Below are positions 37,768-49,407 of a stretch of DNA of 64,000 nucleotides, in pieces. This DNA comes from Sphingomonas sp. DG1-23 (GTDB lineage: Bacteria; Pseudomonadota; Alphaproteobacteria; Sphingomonadales; Sphingomonadaceae). The notes under the pieces are model-generated. The model searched no databases, was not told where the DNA came from, and worked only from the letters and a program-made list of their open reading frames with translations. The position numbers and the translations under genes are program-made. Where the stretch lies: contig NZ_JAVAMA010000012.1 of NCBI RefSeq assembly GCF_030730875.1, positions 124,001 through 188,000 of the forward strand. Reading direction: 5' to 3'. Position 1 is the first letter of the stretch. Each line of letters starts with the position of its first letter.

Positions 37768-39487
37768 CCGCGGCGCCGATCCCGCAGGGGGACGCGGATC
37801 GGCTCCGGGCCGAACGCTTCTGGACGCGATCCTACCGTCCGGGCGTCCCCACGGACATCGATGCCGAGCTCGATGCGGCGGGAACCATGGCCGACCTCTT
37901 CGAGCGCGACGCGGCGCGCTATGCCGAGCGCGTCGGGTTCGTCAGCTTGGGGAGCGAGCGGACCTATGGCGCGATGCTCGCCGACGCGAAAGCGTTTGCG
38001 GCATGGCTGCAGAGCGTCGGGGTGGAAAAGGGCGACCGCGTCGCGCTGATGATGCCGAACTGCCTGCAATATCCCGCGGCCTTGTTCGGGACGCTGTTCG
38101 CCGGCGCGGTGGTGGTCAACGTCAACCCGCTCTACACCGCGCCCGAACTGGCGCACCAGCTACGCGACAGCGGCGCGGTAGTGCTGGTGGTGATGGACAT
38201 GTTCGCCGCGACCTTCGCCTCGATCCGCGAGCAGACTGCGGTCCGCGAGGTCGTCGTCACCTCGATGGGCGACATGCTCGGCCCGCTCAAGGGCCCGGCG
38301 ATCGGGCTGATGCTGCGCTTCGCCGGGCAGAAGCCCGCGCCCTATCCGAGACGCGGCCTGCACCGCTGGCCGGGAATGATGCGGCGGGCCCGGCGGTTGG
38401 CATTCCGCAAGCCGGATATCGCGCAGGGCGACCTTGCATTCCTGCAATATACCGGCGGAACGTCGGGGGTCGCCAAGGGCGCGATGCTCACCCATCGCAA
38501 CGTCGTCGCCAACACCTTGCAGGGTCGCGCCTGGGTGCTCACCCAGATCGACGAGCGCGAGGTGCTGACCAACGTCACCCTGTTGCCGCTCTACCACATC
38601 TTCTCGCTCACCGCGAACCTGCTGATGTTCATGGGCGTGGGCGGACGCAACGTGCTGATCGCCAATCCGCGCGATACCAGACGCGTGAGCTGGATTCTCA
38701 AGAAGGAGCGGTTCACCGGGATGGCGGGGGTCAACACGCTGTTCGCCAGCTTGCTCGACGATCCCGATTTCCGCATGCGCGATTTCTCTGCGCTGCGGCT
38801 CACCATTGCCGGGGGCATGGCGACGCATGCCGAAGTCGCGACGCGTTGGGAAGGGCTCACCGGCAAGCCGCTGGTCGAAGGCTATGGGCTGACCGAATGC
38901 GCGCCGGTGGTGTGCATCCGCCCGGTCGATTTCGCGACGCCCGGGGTGATGGGATATAATGGCGCCGTCGGGCTGCCGCTGCCGTCGACCGAAGTGCGGA
39001 TGCGTCGTGCCGACGGAAGCTGGGCGGAGCTGAACGAACCCGGCGAATTGTGCGTGCGCGGGCCGCAGGTGATGCTGGGCTATTGGGGGCATCCCGAGGA
39101 GACCGCGCAGGCATTGTCCGACGATGGCTGGTTCGCAACCGGCGATGTCGGGATGATGGGGGAGGATGGCGAGGTGCGATTGATCGACCGGATCAAGGAC
39201 ATGATTCTCGTTTCGGGCTTCAACGTCTATCCCGCCGAAATCGAGGCAGCGATCGCGACCCATCCCGACGTGGCCGAAGTGGCGGTGATCGGCATCGCCG
39301 ACCCGGTGAAGGGCGAGCGGATCAAGGCGGTAGTGCACCCGCGCGGAGCGGGAATCTCAGCCGAGGCGGTGCGCGCGCACTGCCGGTCGCGGCTGACCGG
39401 CTACAAGGTGCCGTCGATCGTCGAAATCCGCGACACGCCGCTGCCCAAGACCAATGTCGGCAAGATCCTGCGGCGGGAGTTGCGCTG

Positions 39488-39488
<1 letters not shown>
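37764..39488 (+). CDS. fadD: Long-chain fatty acid-CoA ligase
   Basis: A 574-residue adenylate-forming enzyme. AMP-binding motifs: LQYTGGTSGVAKGAMLTHRN (P-loop-like A3), EGYGLTECAPVV (A5), GWFATGDVGMMGEDGEVRLIDRIKDMILVSGFNVYP (A7/A8) and PLPKTNVGKILRRELR (A10 with the catalytic Lys). The length agrees with FadD. It activates free fatty acids for the pathway encoded by the rest of the operon. The ATG at 37764 overlaps the thiolase stop (ATGA); the frame is open far upstream inside the thiolase gene, but that is out-of-frame sequence. The next start shares one base with its stop codon. Confidence 0.9.
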
Positions 39489-41146
<1,658 letters not shown>

Positions 41147-41481
41147 AGCTTCACGCTCCCGGAAGCGGCACGGAAGCCTCCGCACCGGCTGGACGCCGGT
41201 GCAACATCGCCGTGGAGATTTGGAGGCGAGACGCGCACAACGCGCGAAATAGGATTCGGTGCACCTGGATTCACGGTGTTCACGGCGATTAGGCAATTAT
41301 ACTACGTGAAAATGTAATATTATTTCTAGAAACGCCCACGCCCGATCGACGATTTCAAAGAGCTCGCGACGAGCATCGCACGGGAAATCCTATTTTGCGA
41401 GCCGGGCCCGTCCACGCGGCCAGGATCGCCCACTGCATGCGTCCTGCATCCTATAATACCCTGAAATCGAAGGGTAATCAG
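41147..41481. other. 335-base spacer with a hairpin and an AT-rich promoter-like stretch
   Basis: GCACCGGC-TGGAC-GCCGGTGC (41182-41202) is a perfect 8-bp stem 35 bases after the FAD dehydrogenase stop. It probably ends or stabilises the long operon transcript, though no T-run follows. From 41290 to 41330 the DNA is AT-rich (TTATACTACGTGAAAATGTAATATTATTTC) and may hold the chemoreceptor promoter. I see no gene. Confidence 0.5.
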
Positions 41482-43290
41482 ATGCGTTTGAAGATCGGCG
41501 GGCGGCTCAACCTGCTCACATTGGTGGCACTGTGCGCGATGGCCATCGGGCTCGTCATGGCGCTGGTCCGCATGGGCAACGTGATGCTGCACGACGTGGC
41601 GGCGCAGACGCGCGCCACCTTGGAAGCCGCCTATGGCGTCGTCGAGCATTACCATGCCGAGGAGACTGCCGGCCGGCTCACGCGCGACCAGGCACAGGCC
41701 TCGGCGCTCTCCGCTCTCAAGAAGATGCGCTACAACGGCGAGGAATATTTCTGGGTCAACGATCTCCAGCCGCGGATGATCATGCACCCGGTCAAGCCCG
41801 AGATGGACGGCAAGGACCTGCGCCAGACCACCGATCCTGACGGCCGCTTTCCCTTCGTCGAGTTCGTCAAGGCCGCCGAGAGGACCGCGGCCGGCGATTT
41901 CGTCGAGTATCGCTGGCCCAAGCCCGGCTCCGACGCGCCGCAGCCCAAGATATCGTTCGTCCGGAAGTTCGCGCCATGGGGCTGGGTGATCGGCACCGGC
42001 GCCTATCAGACCGACACCTGGGCGGCGATCTGGCGCGAAGCCTCCTTGCTGGTCGGCCTGGCCTTCCTCGGCATCATCGGCATGGGCTGCCTCGGCTGGT
42101 TCCTCGCCCGCTCGATCACCCAGCCGCTGAATGCGCTCACCGCACGGATGGGCGGGCTGCAGACGGGGGACACCGCCGCCGCCATTCCCGGCCTCGTCCG
42201 CCACGACGAACTCGGCGACATGGCGCGTGCGCTCGGGACGTTCCGCGACGCGGCGATCGCCAAAAGCGAGGCCGATCGCGTCAAGGCGGCGGACGATGCC
42301 GCGCAACAGGCGGTGGTCGTCACGCTGTCGCGTCATCTCGAGGCGATGTCCGACGGCGATCTGACCGCGCAGATCCACCAGGCATTTCCGCCCAATTACG
42401 AGGAGCTCAAGCGCAACTATAACAGCGCGCTCGACCGCCTCCGCGAACTGATGGCCGCGGTGACCGAGGCAAGCCACGGCATCCGCACCGGCTCCGATGA
42501 AATCGCCGGCGCCGCCGACGATCTCGCGCGCCGGACCGAGGGCAATGCCGCCAGCCTCGAAGAGGCGTCCGCGTCGCTGTCGCAGATGGAAGGAAGGCTG
42601 CGCCAGACTGCCGTCGCGGCCGGCCGTACCGTCGAGCAGACCGAGCAGGCGGTGTCGATCGTCGTCGCCGGCCGCGGCACCGCGGATCAGGCGGTCGCGG
42701 CGATGACGCGCGTGTCGAACGGCGCCAAGGGCATCGACAGCGTGATCGAAGGTCTCGACAAGATCGCCTTCCAGACCCGCGTGCTCGCGATGAACGCGGC
42801 GGTCGAGGCGGGTCGCGCCGGCGAGGCCGGGCGTGGCTTCGCGGTGGTCGCCGATCTGGTCTCGGCGCTGGCGATGCGCTCGGAAGAGGAAGCCAAGCGC
42901 GCCCGCGAGCAATTGACGGCAACCCGCGAGGATATCGGCACCGCCGTCGGCGCGGTCGAGGATGTCGATGGCGCGCTTGCCGGCATCTCCGGCAGTGTCG
43001 AGCAGGTTCTGTCGCTGGTATCGGGCATGGCGGAGGAGAATCGCGTTCAGGCGACGACGATCGTCGAGATCGCCACTGCCGTGAACGACATCGATCGGTC
43101 GACCCAGCAGAACGCCGCGATGGTCGAGCAGACCTCCGCAGCCGCCCGCAACCTCGCCACCGAGGCCGACGGCCTCAACCGCAGCGCCAGCCGGTTCAAG
43201 ACCGGCGACGCAGTGGCGGTGCGGATCGCCGCTCAGGTGCGGCCGCCGTCGACGCGCGCCGACGGATGGGAGCACATGACCATCAACTGA
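41482..43290 (+). CDS. Methyl-accepting chemotaxis protein with single-Cache sensor
   Basis: A 602-residue chemoreceptor. Membrane helix 1 is at about 10-30. A periplasmic single-Cache domain (about 35-190) contains YNGEEYFWVNDLQPRMIMHP and FAPWGWVIGTGAYQTD. Helix 2 (LLVGLAFLGIIGMGCLGWFLA) is followed by a HAMP domain and the signalling coiled coil. The hairpin tip is DKIAFQTRVLAMNAAVEAGRAGEAGRGFAVVADLV, the highly conserved CheA/CheW contact. The last residues (WEHMTIN) are not a CheR-docking pentapeptide. The ATG at 41482 follows GAAGGG. sCache domains of this class often bind small carboxylates; the ligand here is unknown. No other che genes are nearby. Confidence 0.9.
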   Translation: MRLKIGGRLNLLTLVALCAMAIGLVMALVRMGNVMLHDVAAQTRATLEAAYGVVEHYHAEETAGRLTRDQAQASALSALKKMRYNGEEYFWVNDLQPRMIMHPVKPEMDGKDLRQTTDPDGRFPFVEFVKAAERTAAGDFVEYRWPKPGSDAPQPKISFVRKFAPWGWVIGTGAYQTDTWAAIWREASLLVGLAFLGIIGMGCLGWFLARSITQPLNALTARMGGLQTGDTAAAIPGLVRHDELGDMARALGTFRDAAIAKSEADRVKAADDAAQQAVVVTLSRHLEAMSDGDLTAQIHQAFPPNYEELKRNYNSALDRLRELMAAVTEASHGIRTGSDEIAGAADDLARRTEGNAASLEEASASLSQMEGRLRQTAVAAGRTVEQTEQAVSIVVAGRGTADQAVAAMTRVSNGAKGIDSVIEGLDKIAFQTRVLAMNAAVEAGRAGEAGRGFAVVADLVSALAMRSEEEAKRAREQLTATREDIGTAVGAVEDVDGALAGISGSVEQVLSLVSGMAEENRVQATTIVEIATAVNDIDRSTQQNAAMVEQTSAAARNLATEADGLNRSASRFKTGDAVAVRIAAQVRPPSTRADGWEHMTIN

Positions 43291-43420
43291 TTGCGGCTTT
43301 CGCCCACCTCGGACCCCCGATCGGCTTCTCGAAGCTTCACTTCGTTTTAACCGGCATTGCGCAGGAAGGGTCTTCAAGCGGCGTCGACATGTCGGCCCGC
43401 AGCCTGCCGGGTCGCGCCCT

Positions 43421-45463
43421 ATGATCGATGTAGCCATGTGTATCGGCAGGGACCACGACCCCTGGTTGGTCCTGCTCGCAGTCTTCGTCTGTTGCACGGG
43501 GGCCTTCGCGATCATGCAGATGTTCGGTCGCGCGCAGGTCACGCACGGGGCCCAGCGGGTCGCCTGGTTGTTCCTGACCGCAGTAGGCGCCGGCGCGACG
43601 ATCTGGTGCACCCATTTCGTCGCGATGCTGGCATATCGCGCGGGCGTTCCGGTCCGGCTCGACCCGGTGCTCACCATCGTCTCGCTGATCACCGCGATCA
43701 TCGGCACGGGAATCGGGTTCGGGATCGCCGCCGGGAGCAGAAATCGCCTCTACTCGGTCGTCGGTGGTGGCGTCGTCGGGCTCGCGATCTCGGGCATGCA
43801 CTTCACCGGCATGGCAGCATATCGGGTCGATGGGCTGGTCGAATGGCGGATCCCCTATGTCGCGGCATCGGTGCTGTGCTCGGTCGTCTTCGCAGGCGCC
43901 GCGCTCGGCGTTTTCGCCTCGCCTAGGCTCGGGCGTTACCGCGTCGCAATGGGTACGGGGTTGCTGGTCACGGCGATCGCGACCTTGCATTTCGTGGCGA
44001 TGACGGCGCTGCGCATCACGCCGCTCCGCCTCAGCGCCGCACCGCTCGAGCCGCAACAGATGCAGGCGCTCGCGCTCGCCACGGCACTGGTCGGACTGGT
44101 GGTGATCGCCGCCGGCGTGTTCGCCGCGCTGATCGATCGCTGGACCCGTTCGGATGCGATGGACCGGCTGCACCATATGGCGATGAACGACGGGCTCACC
44201 GGACTTCCCAATCGCATCAATTTCCAGTCGGAGCTCAGGCGCCAGCTCGAACTGGCGCGCACCTGCTCGAGCCAGCTCGGCGTGGTGGCGATCGATCTCA
44301 ACCACTTCAAGGAGATCAACGACGTTCATGGCCATCAGGCCGGCGACGAGGTGCTGCTTCTGGTCGCCCAGCGCATGGCAAACCAGCTCGGGCGGCACGA
44401 GATGGTGGCCCGTTTCGGGGGCGACGAGTTCGTCGCGCTCATCCGCTTCGAGCACCGCAGCCAGCTGACCGCCTTCACCGACCGGCTGAAGACCGCGCTC
44501 GAAGCCCCGCTGGCGCTTGGGCAATATGATACGCGTGTCGGCGCCAGCTTCGGCGTCGCGGTCTATCCGGGCGATGCGGGCGATGCCCAGACGCTGATGA
44601 ACAACGCCGATCTGGCGATGTATCGCGCCAAGAGCCAGCGCTCGCCCGCGCCCTGTTATTATGACGCGCCGCTCGACGAAGCGATCCGCGACCGGAGGGA
44701 GCTGGCGAACGATCTGCGGGTCGCGCTCGATCAGGGCGAGCTCCAGCTTCATTATCAGGTGCAGACCTCGGTCGCGACTCATGAAGTGACCGGGTATGAG
44801 GCGCTGCTGCGCTGGACGCATCCGGTGCGCGGACCGATCGCGCCGAGCCTGTTCATTCCGATCGCGGAGGAGAACGGCCTGATCCTGCCGCTCGGCGAAT
44901 GGGTGTTGCGGCGTGCCTGCTCGGATGCGATCGGCTGGCGTCACGAGGCCAAGGTCGCGATCAACGTCTCGCCGGTCCAGCTCGCCCATGCCGATCTGCC
45001 GCGTCTGTTTCATCAGGTGCTGCTCGACACCGGATTGCCGCCGCGCCGGCTGGAGATCGAACTGACCGAAACCGCGATCATCGCCGATCGCGACCGGGCG
45101 CTGCACGTCCTCCGCCAGATCAAGGCGATGGGGATCGGGGTCGCGCTCGACGATTTCGGCACCGGCTATTCCTCGCTCGAGACGTTGCGCGCGTTTCCAT
45201 TCGACAAGATCAAGCTCGATCGACTGTTCGTCTCCGAGCTCGAGAACAGCCCGCAAGCAGTGGCGATCGTTCGCGCGGTGCTCGCTTTGGGCAAGAGCCT
45301 CGCGATCCCGGTGCTCGCCGAGGGCATCGAGACCGAACGCCAGCTCGGCGTGCTGCGGCGCGAAGGGTGCGACGAAGTGCAGGGCTTTCTGCTCGGCTAT
45401 CCGCAGGCGCTCGCCGAATATGGCCAGCCGGGGCAGGCCGAAGCATCCGCGGGTGCCGCCTAG
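43421..45463 (+). CDS. MHYT-GGDEF-EAL c-di-GMP signalling protein
   Basis: A 680-residue membrane enzyme. Residues 1-235 hold about seven helices with three MHYT-type motifs (CTHFVAM at 63, MHFTGM at 126, LHFVAM at 189), a sensor thought to bind metal or a gas. The GGDEF domain has an intact active site at 333-337 (ARFGGDEF), but no RxxD inhibition site five residues before it. The EAL domain has YEALLRW at about 459 plus ELTET and DDFGTGYSS, so it also looks catalytically competent. It could both make and break c-di-GMP; the net direction is unknown. It ends 33 bases before the convergent YdcF gene. Confidence 0.9.
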   Translation: MIDVAMCIGRDHDPWLVLLAVFVCCTGAFAIMQMFGRAQVTHGAQRVAWLFLTAVGAGATIWCTHFVAMLAYRAGVPVRLDPVLTIVSLITAIIGTGIGFGIAAGSRNRLYSVVGGGVVGLAISGMHFTGMAAYRVDGLVEWRIPYVAASVLCSVVFAGAALGVFASPRLGRYRVAMGTGLLVTAIATLHFVAMTALRITPLRLSAAPLEPQQMQALALATALVGLVVIAAGVFAALIDRWTRSDAMDRLHHMAMNDGLTGLPNRINFQSELRRQLELARTCSSQLGVVAIDLNHFKEINDVHGHQAGDEVLLLVAQRMANQLGRHEMVARFGGDEFVALIRFEHRSQLTAFTDRLKTALEAPLALGQYDTRVGASFGVAVYPGDAGDAQTLMNNADLAMYRAKSQRSPAPCYYDAPLDEAIRDRRELANDLRVALDQGELQLHYQVQTSVATHEVTGYEALLRWTHPVRGPIAPSLFIPIAEENGLILPLGEWVLRRACSDAIGWRHEAKVAINVSPVQLAHADLPRLFHQVLLDTGLPPRRLEIELTETAIIADRDRALHVLRQIKAMGIGVALDDFGTGYSSLETLRAFPFDKIKLDRLFVSELENSPQAVAIVRAVLALGKSLAIPVLAEGIETERQLGVLRREGCDEVQGFLLGYPQALAEYGQPGQAEASAGAA

Positions 45464-45496
45464 CGCCGCGGGCCTCCGGCAAGCCGTCGATCCGCG

Positions 45497-46741
45497 TCAG
45501 GGATCGAGAGGGTCGGCCGCCTCGACATGGAACGCGACCGGCGCCGGGGCGAAAAGCAGGCTGAAGCGATCCGGCCCCGGCGCGAGACGCCCGGGCTGAA
45601 TGCCCATCTCGCGCAGATTGCGTCGGGCGAGTTCGTCGCCGCCGATATACGCGATCGTGCGGTGATCGGAGACGATCAGCGCCGGCCGATCGGCGGGGAA
45701 GCCGGCGGCGAGAAGCAGGCGGGCGCAGTTGCGCAGATTGGTCGTGGTGTGGCGGGCATGCGGCTCGATCAGGATCCGGTCGGCCGGAACGCCGTGCTCG
45801 GCGACGAGCAGCCGCTTCATCTCGATTGCTTCGTTGAGCGGCGTGCGATTGGGATGAACGTTGCCGCCGGAGACGATGAGGAACGGCGCGAGCCCGCGGG
45901 CGAACATGTCGGCGGCGATCCGCATCCGGATATGCCCCATCACTCCGGTGCGCGATTGCCCGTCCTCGGGTCCGTGTCCGAACACCAGCAGCGCGGTGTA
46001 AGGTTGCGCCTGCCAGTCCGTCGCCGCGACCGCGCGCACCGCCGCGGCATTCTCGCCGCCCAGCAGCGGCCGGAAGCTGCCGGCCTCGGTGCGCCCGTTC
46101 ATCTGGAGCAGCCCGATCGCGTAGCGCAGCGCCGGATCGAAGAAGAGATCGTCCTTGTGCACCAGCGCCGCGGTGGCGACTCCATGCGCGCCCAGCACCT
46201 CGGCGAATTCCGGCCGCGCGGTGTCGAAGATCATCGCGTCGATCTTCGGATAGAGCGGCGCGGCGCCCTTGGCATAGACCGCGATCACCCGGTTGGTCGC
46301 TGCCGCCGCCTCGCGCCACGCCGTGGCGAGGAGATCGACGTCGGCAAGCTTCTGGTGGCGCGCGAAGCGCCCCGATGGCCGCATCTGGCCGCCGACCAGC
46401 GCGGTGCCGCGGCGATGATCGCCCGCGAGCGCGCGCAGCCGGGCCTCCACCACGGCGATGTCGGCGTCGGTCCATGTCCACGCGTCGGCAAGACATTGCG
46501 GCGACGGGGCACATCCCTCCGCCGGCACCCGTGCGGCGCGATCCGCCGCGAGCTTGCCGAGCACCGCGTCGCCGCGCAGCGCCGGTGGCCAGCCGTCCGC
46601 CGCGCGCAGCATCGCGAAGAACGGGAACACCCGCGTCTCCAGCGTGTCGGCGAAGGGCGCGGCATAGCCCCGGGGATCCTGCGCCCATGCCGACGCGGGC
46701 GTCAGGACCAGCGCGGCGGCGAGGGCGACGGCGCGGCGCAA
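45497..46741 (-). CDS. YdcF/SanA-like (DUF218) secreted protein
   Basis: A 414-residue protein with a signal peptide (RRAVALAAALVLTPASAWA). The C-terminal half carries the DUF218/YdcF features LVFGHGPED, FLIVSGGNVHPNRTPLNEAIEMKRLL, ILIEPHARHTTTNLRNCARLL and ALIVSDHRTIAYI. The N-terminal 170 residues are an added helical region not found in short YdcF proteins. YdcF-like proteins bind nucleotide-like ligands or act in envelope metabolism; the activity is not established. The gene starts one base after the stop of the TonB receptor upstream, so the two form a transcription unit. Confidence 0.85.
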   Translation of the reverse strand: MRRAVALAAALVLTPASAWAQDPRGYAAPFADTLETRVFPFFAMLRAADGWPPALRGDAVLGKLAADRAARVPAEGCAPSPQCLADAWTWTDADIAVVEARLRALAGDHRRGTALVGGQMRPSGRFARHQKLADVDLLATAWREAAAATNRVIAVYAKGAAPLYPKIDAMIFDTARPEFAEVLGAHGVATAALVHKDDLFFDPALRYAIGLLQMNGRTEAGSFRPLLGGENAAAVRAVAATDWQAQPYTALLVFGHGPEDGQSRTGVMGHIRMRIAADMFARGLAPFLIVSGGNVHPNRTPLNEAIEMKRLLVAEHGVPADRILIEPHARHTTTNLRNCARLLLAAGFPADRPALIVSDHRTIAYIGGDELARRNLREMGIQPGRLAPGPDRFSLLFAPAPVAFHVEAADPLDP

Positions 46742-46742
46742 C

Positions 46743-49256
46743 TTACCAGCTCCGGCTCAGGATGAGGCGGAAGTTGCGGCCGAACAGCGGGCGGCCATAG
46801 ATCGCGTCGCTCGCCCCCTGGCCAGCGAGCTGATCGGTGCGCGGATTGCCTTCGGTAAGGCCCCTGGCATTGGTCAGATTGTCGCCGACGATCTGGGCGC
46901 GCCACGGGCCCCAGGTGATCGACGCGCTCGCGCCGAACGTCTGATAGGCCGGCAGCGAGGTGAGGTTGAACAGGTCGACATAGCGGCGACCGACCCATTC
47001 GTAGCGGCCGGCGATCTCGAGCTCGCCTTCGCCGACGGGGAAGTGGACCGCCGGGCGGACGTTGCCGAAGAATTTGGGCTCGCGGATGATCTGGTTGCCG
47101 TTGACTGCGCTGGGATCGGCGCCCGAGCTGTTTTCGAGATTGCGATATTGCGGATCGGCGACGGTGACCGAGCCGGTCAGATCGAACCAGCGCACCGGCG
47201 CGATCTTGCCGTCGATTTCGACGCCCTTGACCACGGCCTCGCCGACGAACGGCACCGACTGGTCGTTGCGCCCGGTCACCGGGTTGAACGCGACGAACGA
47301 GGCGTTGAACGGATCGAACTTGGTGTAGAAGCCGGTGACGTAGAGATAATTGCGCCCGAAGCTGGCTTTGACGCCTGCTTCATATTGCCGCGCCCTGGTC
47401 TTGATGATCGTCGGCGCAGTGCTGGTCACCACGCCGAGCTGCGGCGGCACTTCGAGGTTCGAGATGCGGCCATAGGCGCCGAGACTGTCGGTCACGTCGT
47501 AATTGAGGCCGACCGTCCAGTTGGTCGTCGACGGCTTGAGCGTGCGCGACACGAACGCGCCGGTGAAGGCGCGCGTGGTGTTGTCGGCCAGCGTGGTCGC
47601 GTCGCCGAGATTGGCTTCGGTCGAGAGCAGGGCATAGCCGTCATAGTCATACCATTCCTTGCGCACGCCGGCGTCGAGCCGCAGGCCCCGGGTGATGTCC
47701 CAGGTGTCATTGGCGTAGAATGCGATCATCTTGGCGTCGCCGTCGCCCTGGTTGAGCGTGGTGGTGTAGCGCAGCACGCCGTTCTGGGTGACCGAGCCGA
47801 GCACCGCGCCGGTGGCCGAGTAAGCGACGAGATCGATCGTCCGCGGCTTGCTCTGCACCTCGATCAGCATGTCCTGATAGATCTGCCGGCTGCTGACGCC
47901 ATAGGCCGAGCCATAGACCCCGACGCGGACGTCGTGCGACCCGAAGCCGGTCGAGAATTTCCGGGTGACGCTGAAATCGGCCTGGCTCGAGTAGAAATCG
48001 GCATCGACCGCGCGATACTGGCCGGACATGATCAGCCCCGAAGCGGCCGCGGGATCATAGGCGGTGGCGCCGTTGCTGCCGGCAATCGCATAGCCGAGCC
48101 GCGAGACGCCGGCACCGAACGCAGTGCGCGCGGCGTTGAGATAGCCCGCTGCGAAGGTGGTGGCGTCGGCGGGATTGGTGGTCGAATAGAATGCGTCGAA
48201 GCTGCTCTTGCCCTTGGTGAGGCCCAATTTGCCGGAGACCAGCCATCCGTCGAAATCGGCCTGCCAGTCCACCGCGCCATTGAAGAAGCGCATGTGGCGG
48301 CCATCGGCGAGATCGCGGTTCAGGGTCTGCACCGCGCCCGTGCCGTCGCGATAGCGGATGTTGACGTCGCGTAGCGCCGGCGAGTTCAGCGTGCCCGTAT
48401 GATAGTCGATATAGGGGTCGAGCGAGACCGACGGATTGCGCGGATCGGCGACCGGGATCGGCAGGTAAAACAGGTTGTGGTCGTTGACGTACATCGCCGA
48501 GACCTTGACGAAGCCGTTGCCGAAATCGTGCTTCAGGTTGCCGCGGATCTGCCCGCCTTTGTCGCTGGGAAAGCCGCTGTCGCGATAGCCGTCATGCTGG
48601 CGTAGAAAGCCGCCCACCGCGAACGTCGTCCGGTCGTCGATCGGACCCGACTGCATCAGATCGAGCCGATATAGTCCGGTATCGCCGAGCGTCAGCTGCG
48701 CGCGGCCGCGCGCCTCGGGGCCGCCGGTCACGGTGATGTTGTTGGCGATCGCAGCGGCGCTGCTCGCAAAGATCGGCGCGGGGCCGCCGCGGACGATCTC
48801 GACCCGCTCGGTCATCAGATCGAAGCGGTTCATGCCTTCACCCGAATTGAAGAATACGCCGTCGATCTCGTGGTAGAGCGGCAGGCCGTCCTGCTGGAAG
48901 ATCAGATAGCCGCGGTCGGTGGGAATGCCGCGGACGCGGGTGATGTTCTGGACCTCGCCCCCGGTCGCCTCGACCTGGATGCCGGGAACGGTGCCGAGCA
49001 GGTCGGCGAAGTTCTTGGGCGCGATCTTCTCGACCTCTTCCCGGCTCAACGAATTGACCGCATAGGATAGGTCGAAGCGGCGCTGGGCCCGGGCGGTGCC
49101 GGTCACGACGATGTCGGTCTGTTCCGCGTCCACTGGCTCGGCGGTGGCAACCGGCTGCGGGGCGTCCTGCGCAACCGCGACGCCGGGTAGCGCGACCAGC
49201 GCGCAGGTGGATGCCAGAAGCGATACCGCATAAGTCTTTTTGCCCGAGACGCGCAT
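46743..49256 (-). CDS. TonB-dependent receptor
   Basis: A 837-residue outer-membrane receptor. Signal peptide (TYAVSLLASTCALVALPGVAVA), TonB box-like DIVVTGTARAQ, plug with YAVNSLSREEVEKIAPKNFADLLGTVPGIQVEATGGEVQNI and VEIVRGGPAPIFASSAAAIANNITV, then a barrel ending in a terminal aromatic strand (LFGRNFRLILSRSW). No STN domain. It shares an operon with the YdcF-like gene and a 151-base divergent spacer with the DUF5690 transporter. With the transporter and the phospholipase C beyond it, a phospholipid-derived or organophosphate substrate is a fair guess, not shown by the sequence. Confidence 0.9.
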   Translation of the reverse strand: MRVSGKKTYAVSLLASTCALVALPGVAVAQDAPQPVATAEPVDAEQTDIVVTGTARAQRRFDLSYAVNSLSREEVEKIAPKNFADLLGTVPGIQVEATGGEVQNITRVRGIPTDRGYLIFQQDGLPLYHEIDGVFFNSGEGMNRFDLMTERVEIVRGGPAPIFASSAAAIANNITVTGGPEARGRAQLTLGDTGLYRLDLMQSGPIDDRTTFAVGGFLRQHDGYRDSGFPSDKGGQIRGNLKHDFGNGFVKVSAMYVNDHNLFYLPIPVADPRNPSVSLDPYIDYHTGTLNSPALRDVNIRYRDGTGAVQTLNRDLADGRHMRFFNGAVDWQADFDGWLVSGKLGLTKGKSSFDAFYSTTNPADATTFAAGYLNAARTAFGAGVSRLGYAIAGSNGATAYDPAAASGLIMSGQYRAVDADFYSSQADFSVTRKFSTGFGSHDVRVGVYGSAYGVSSRQIYQDMLIEVQSKPRTIDLVAYSATGAVLGSVTQNGVLRYTTTLNQGDGDAKMIAFYANDTWDITRGLRLDAGVRKEWYDYDGYALLSTEANLGDATTLADNTTRAFTGAFVSRTLKPSTTNWTVGLNYDVTDSLGAYGRISNLEVPPQLGVVTSTAPTIIKTRARQYEAGVKASFGRNYLYVTGFYTKFDPFNASFVAFNPVTGRNDQSVPFVGEAVVKGVEIDGKIAPVRWFDLTGSVTVADPQYRNLENSSGADPSAVNGNQIIREPKFFGNVRPAVHFPVGEGELEIAGRYEWVGRRYVDLFNLTSLPAYQTFGASASITWGPWRAQIVGDNLTNARGLTEGNPRTDQLAGQGASDAIYGRPLFGRNFRLILSRSW

Positions 49257-49407
49257 TTGCCAACCCCTTTTCTGATTCGGCTGCGGGGTATGTCCGGTTC
49301 GCTACTGCGCGATGACATCACGGATGCGCATCTGCGCCGCCTGCGGACCGGCCGGTCACATAGATGACCAAAGCCATGGCTAGAGACCCGCTCCGACCCT
49401 AGCGGAT

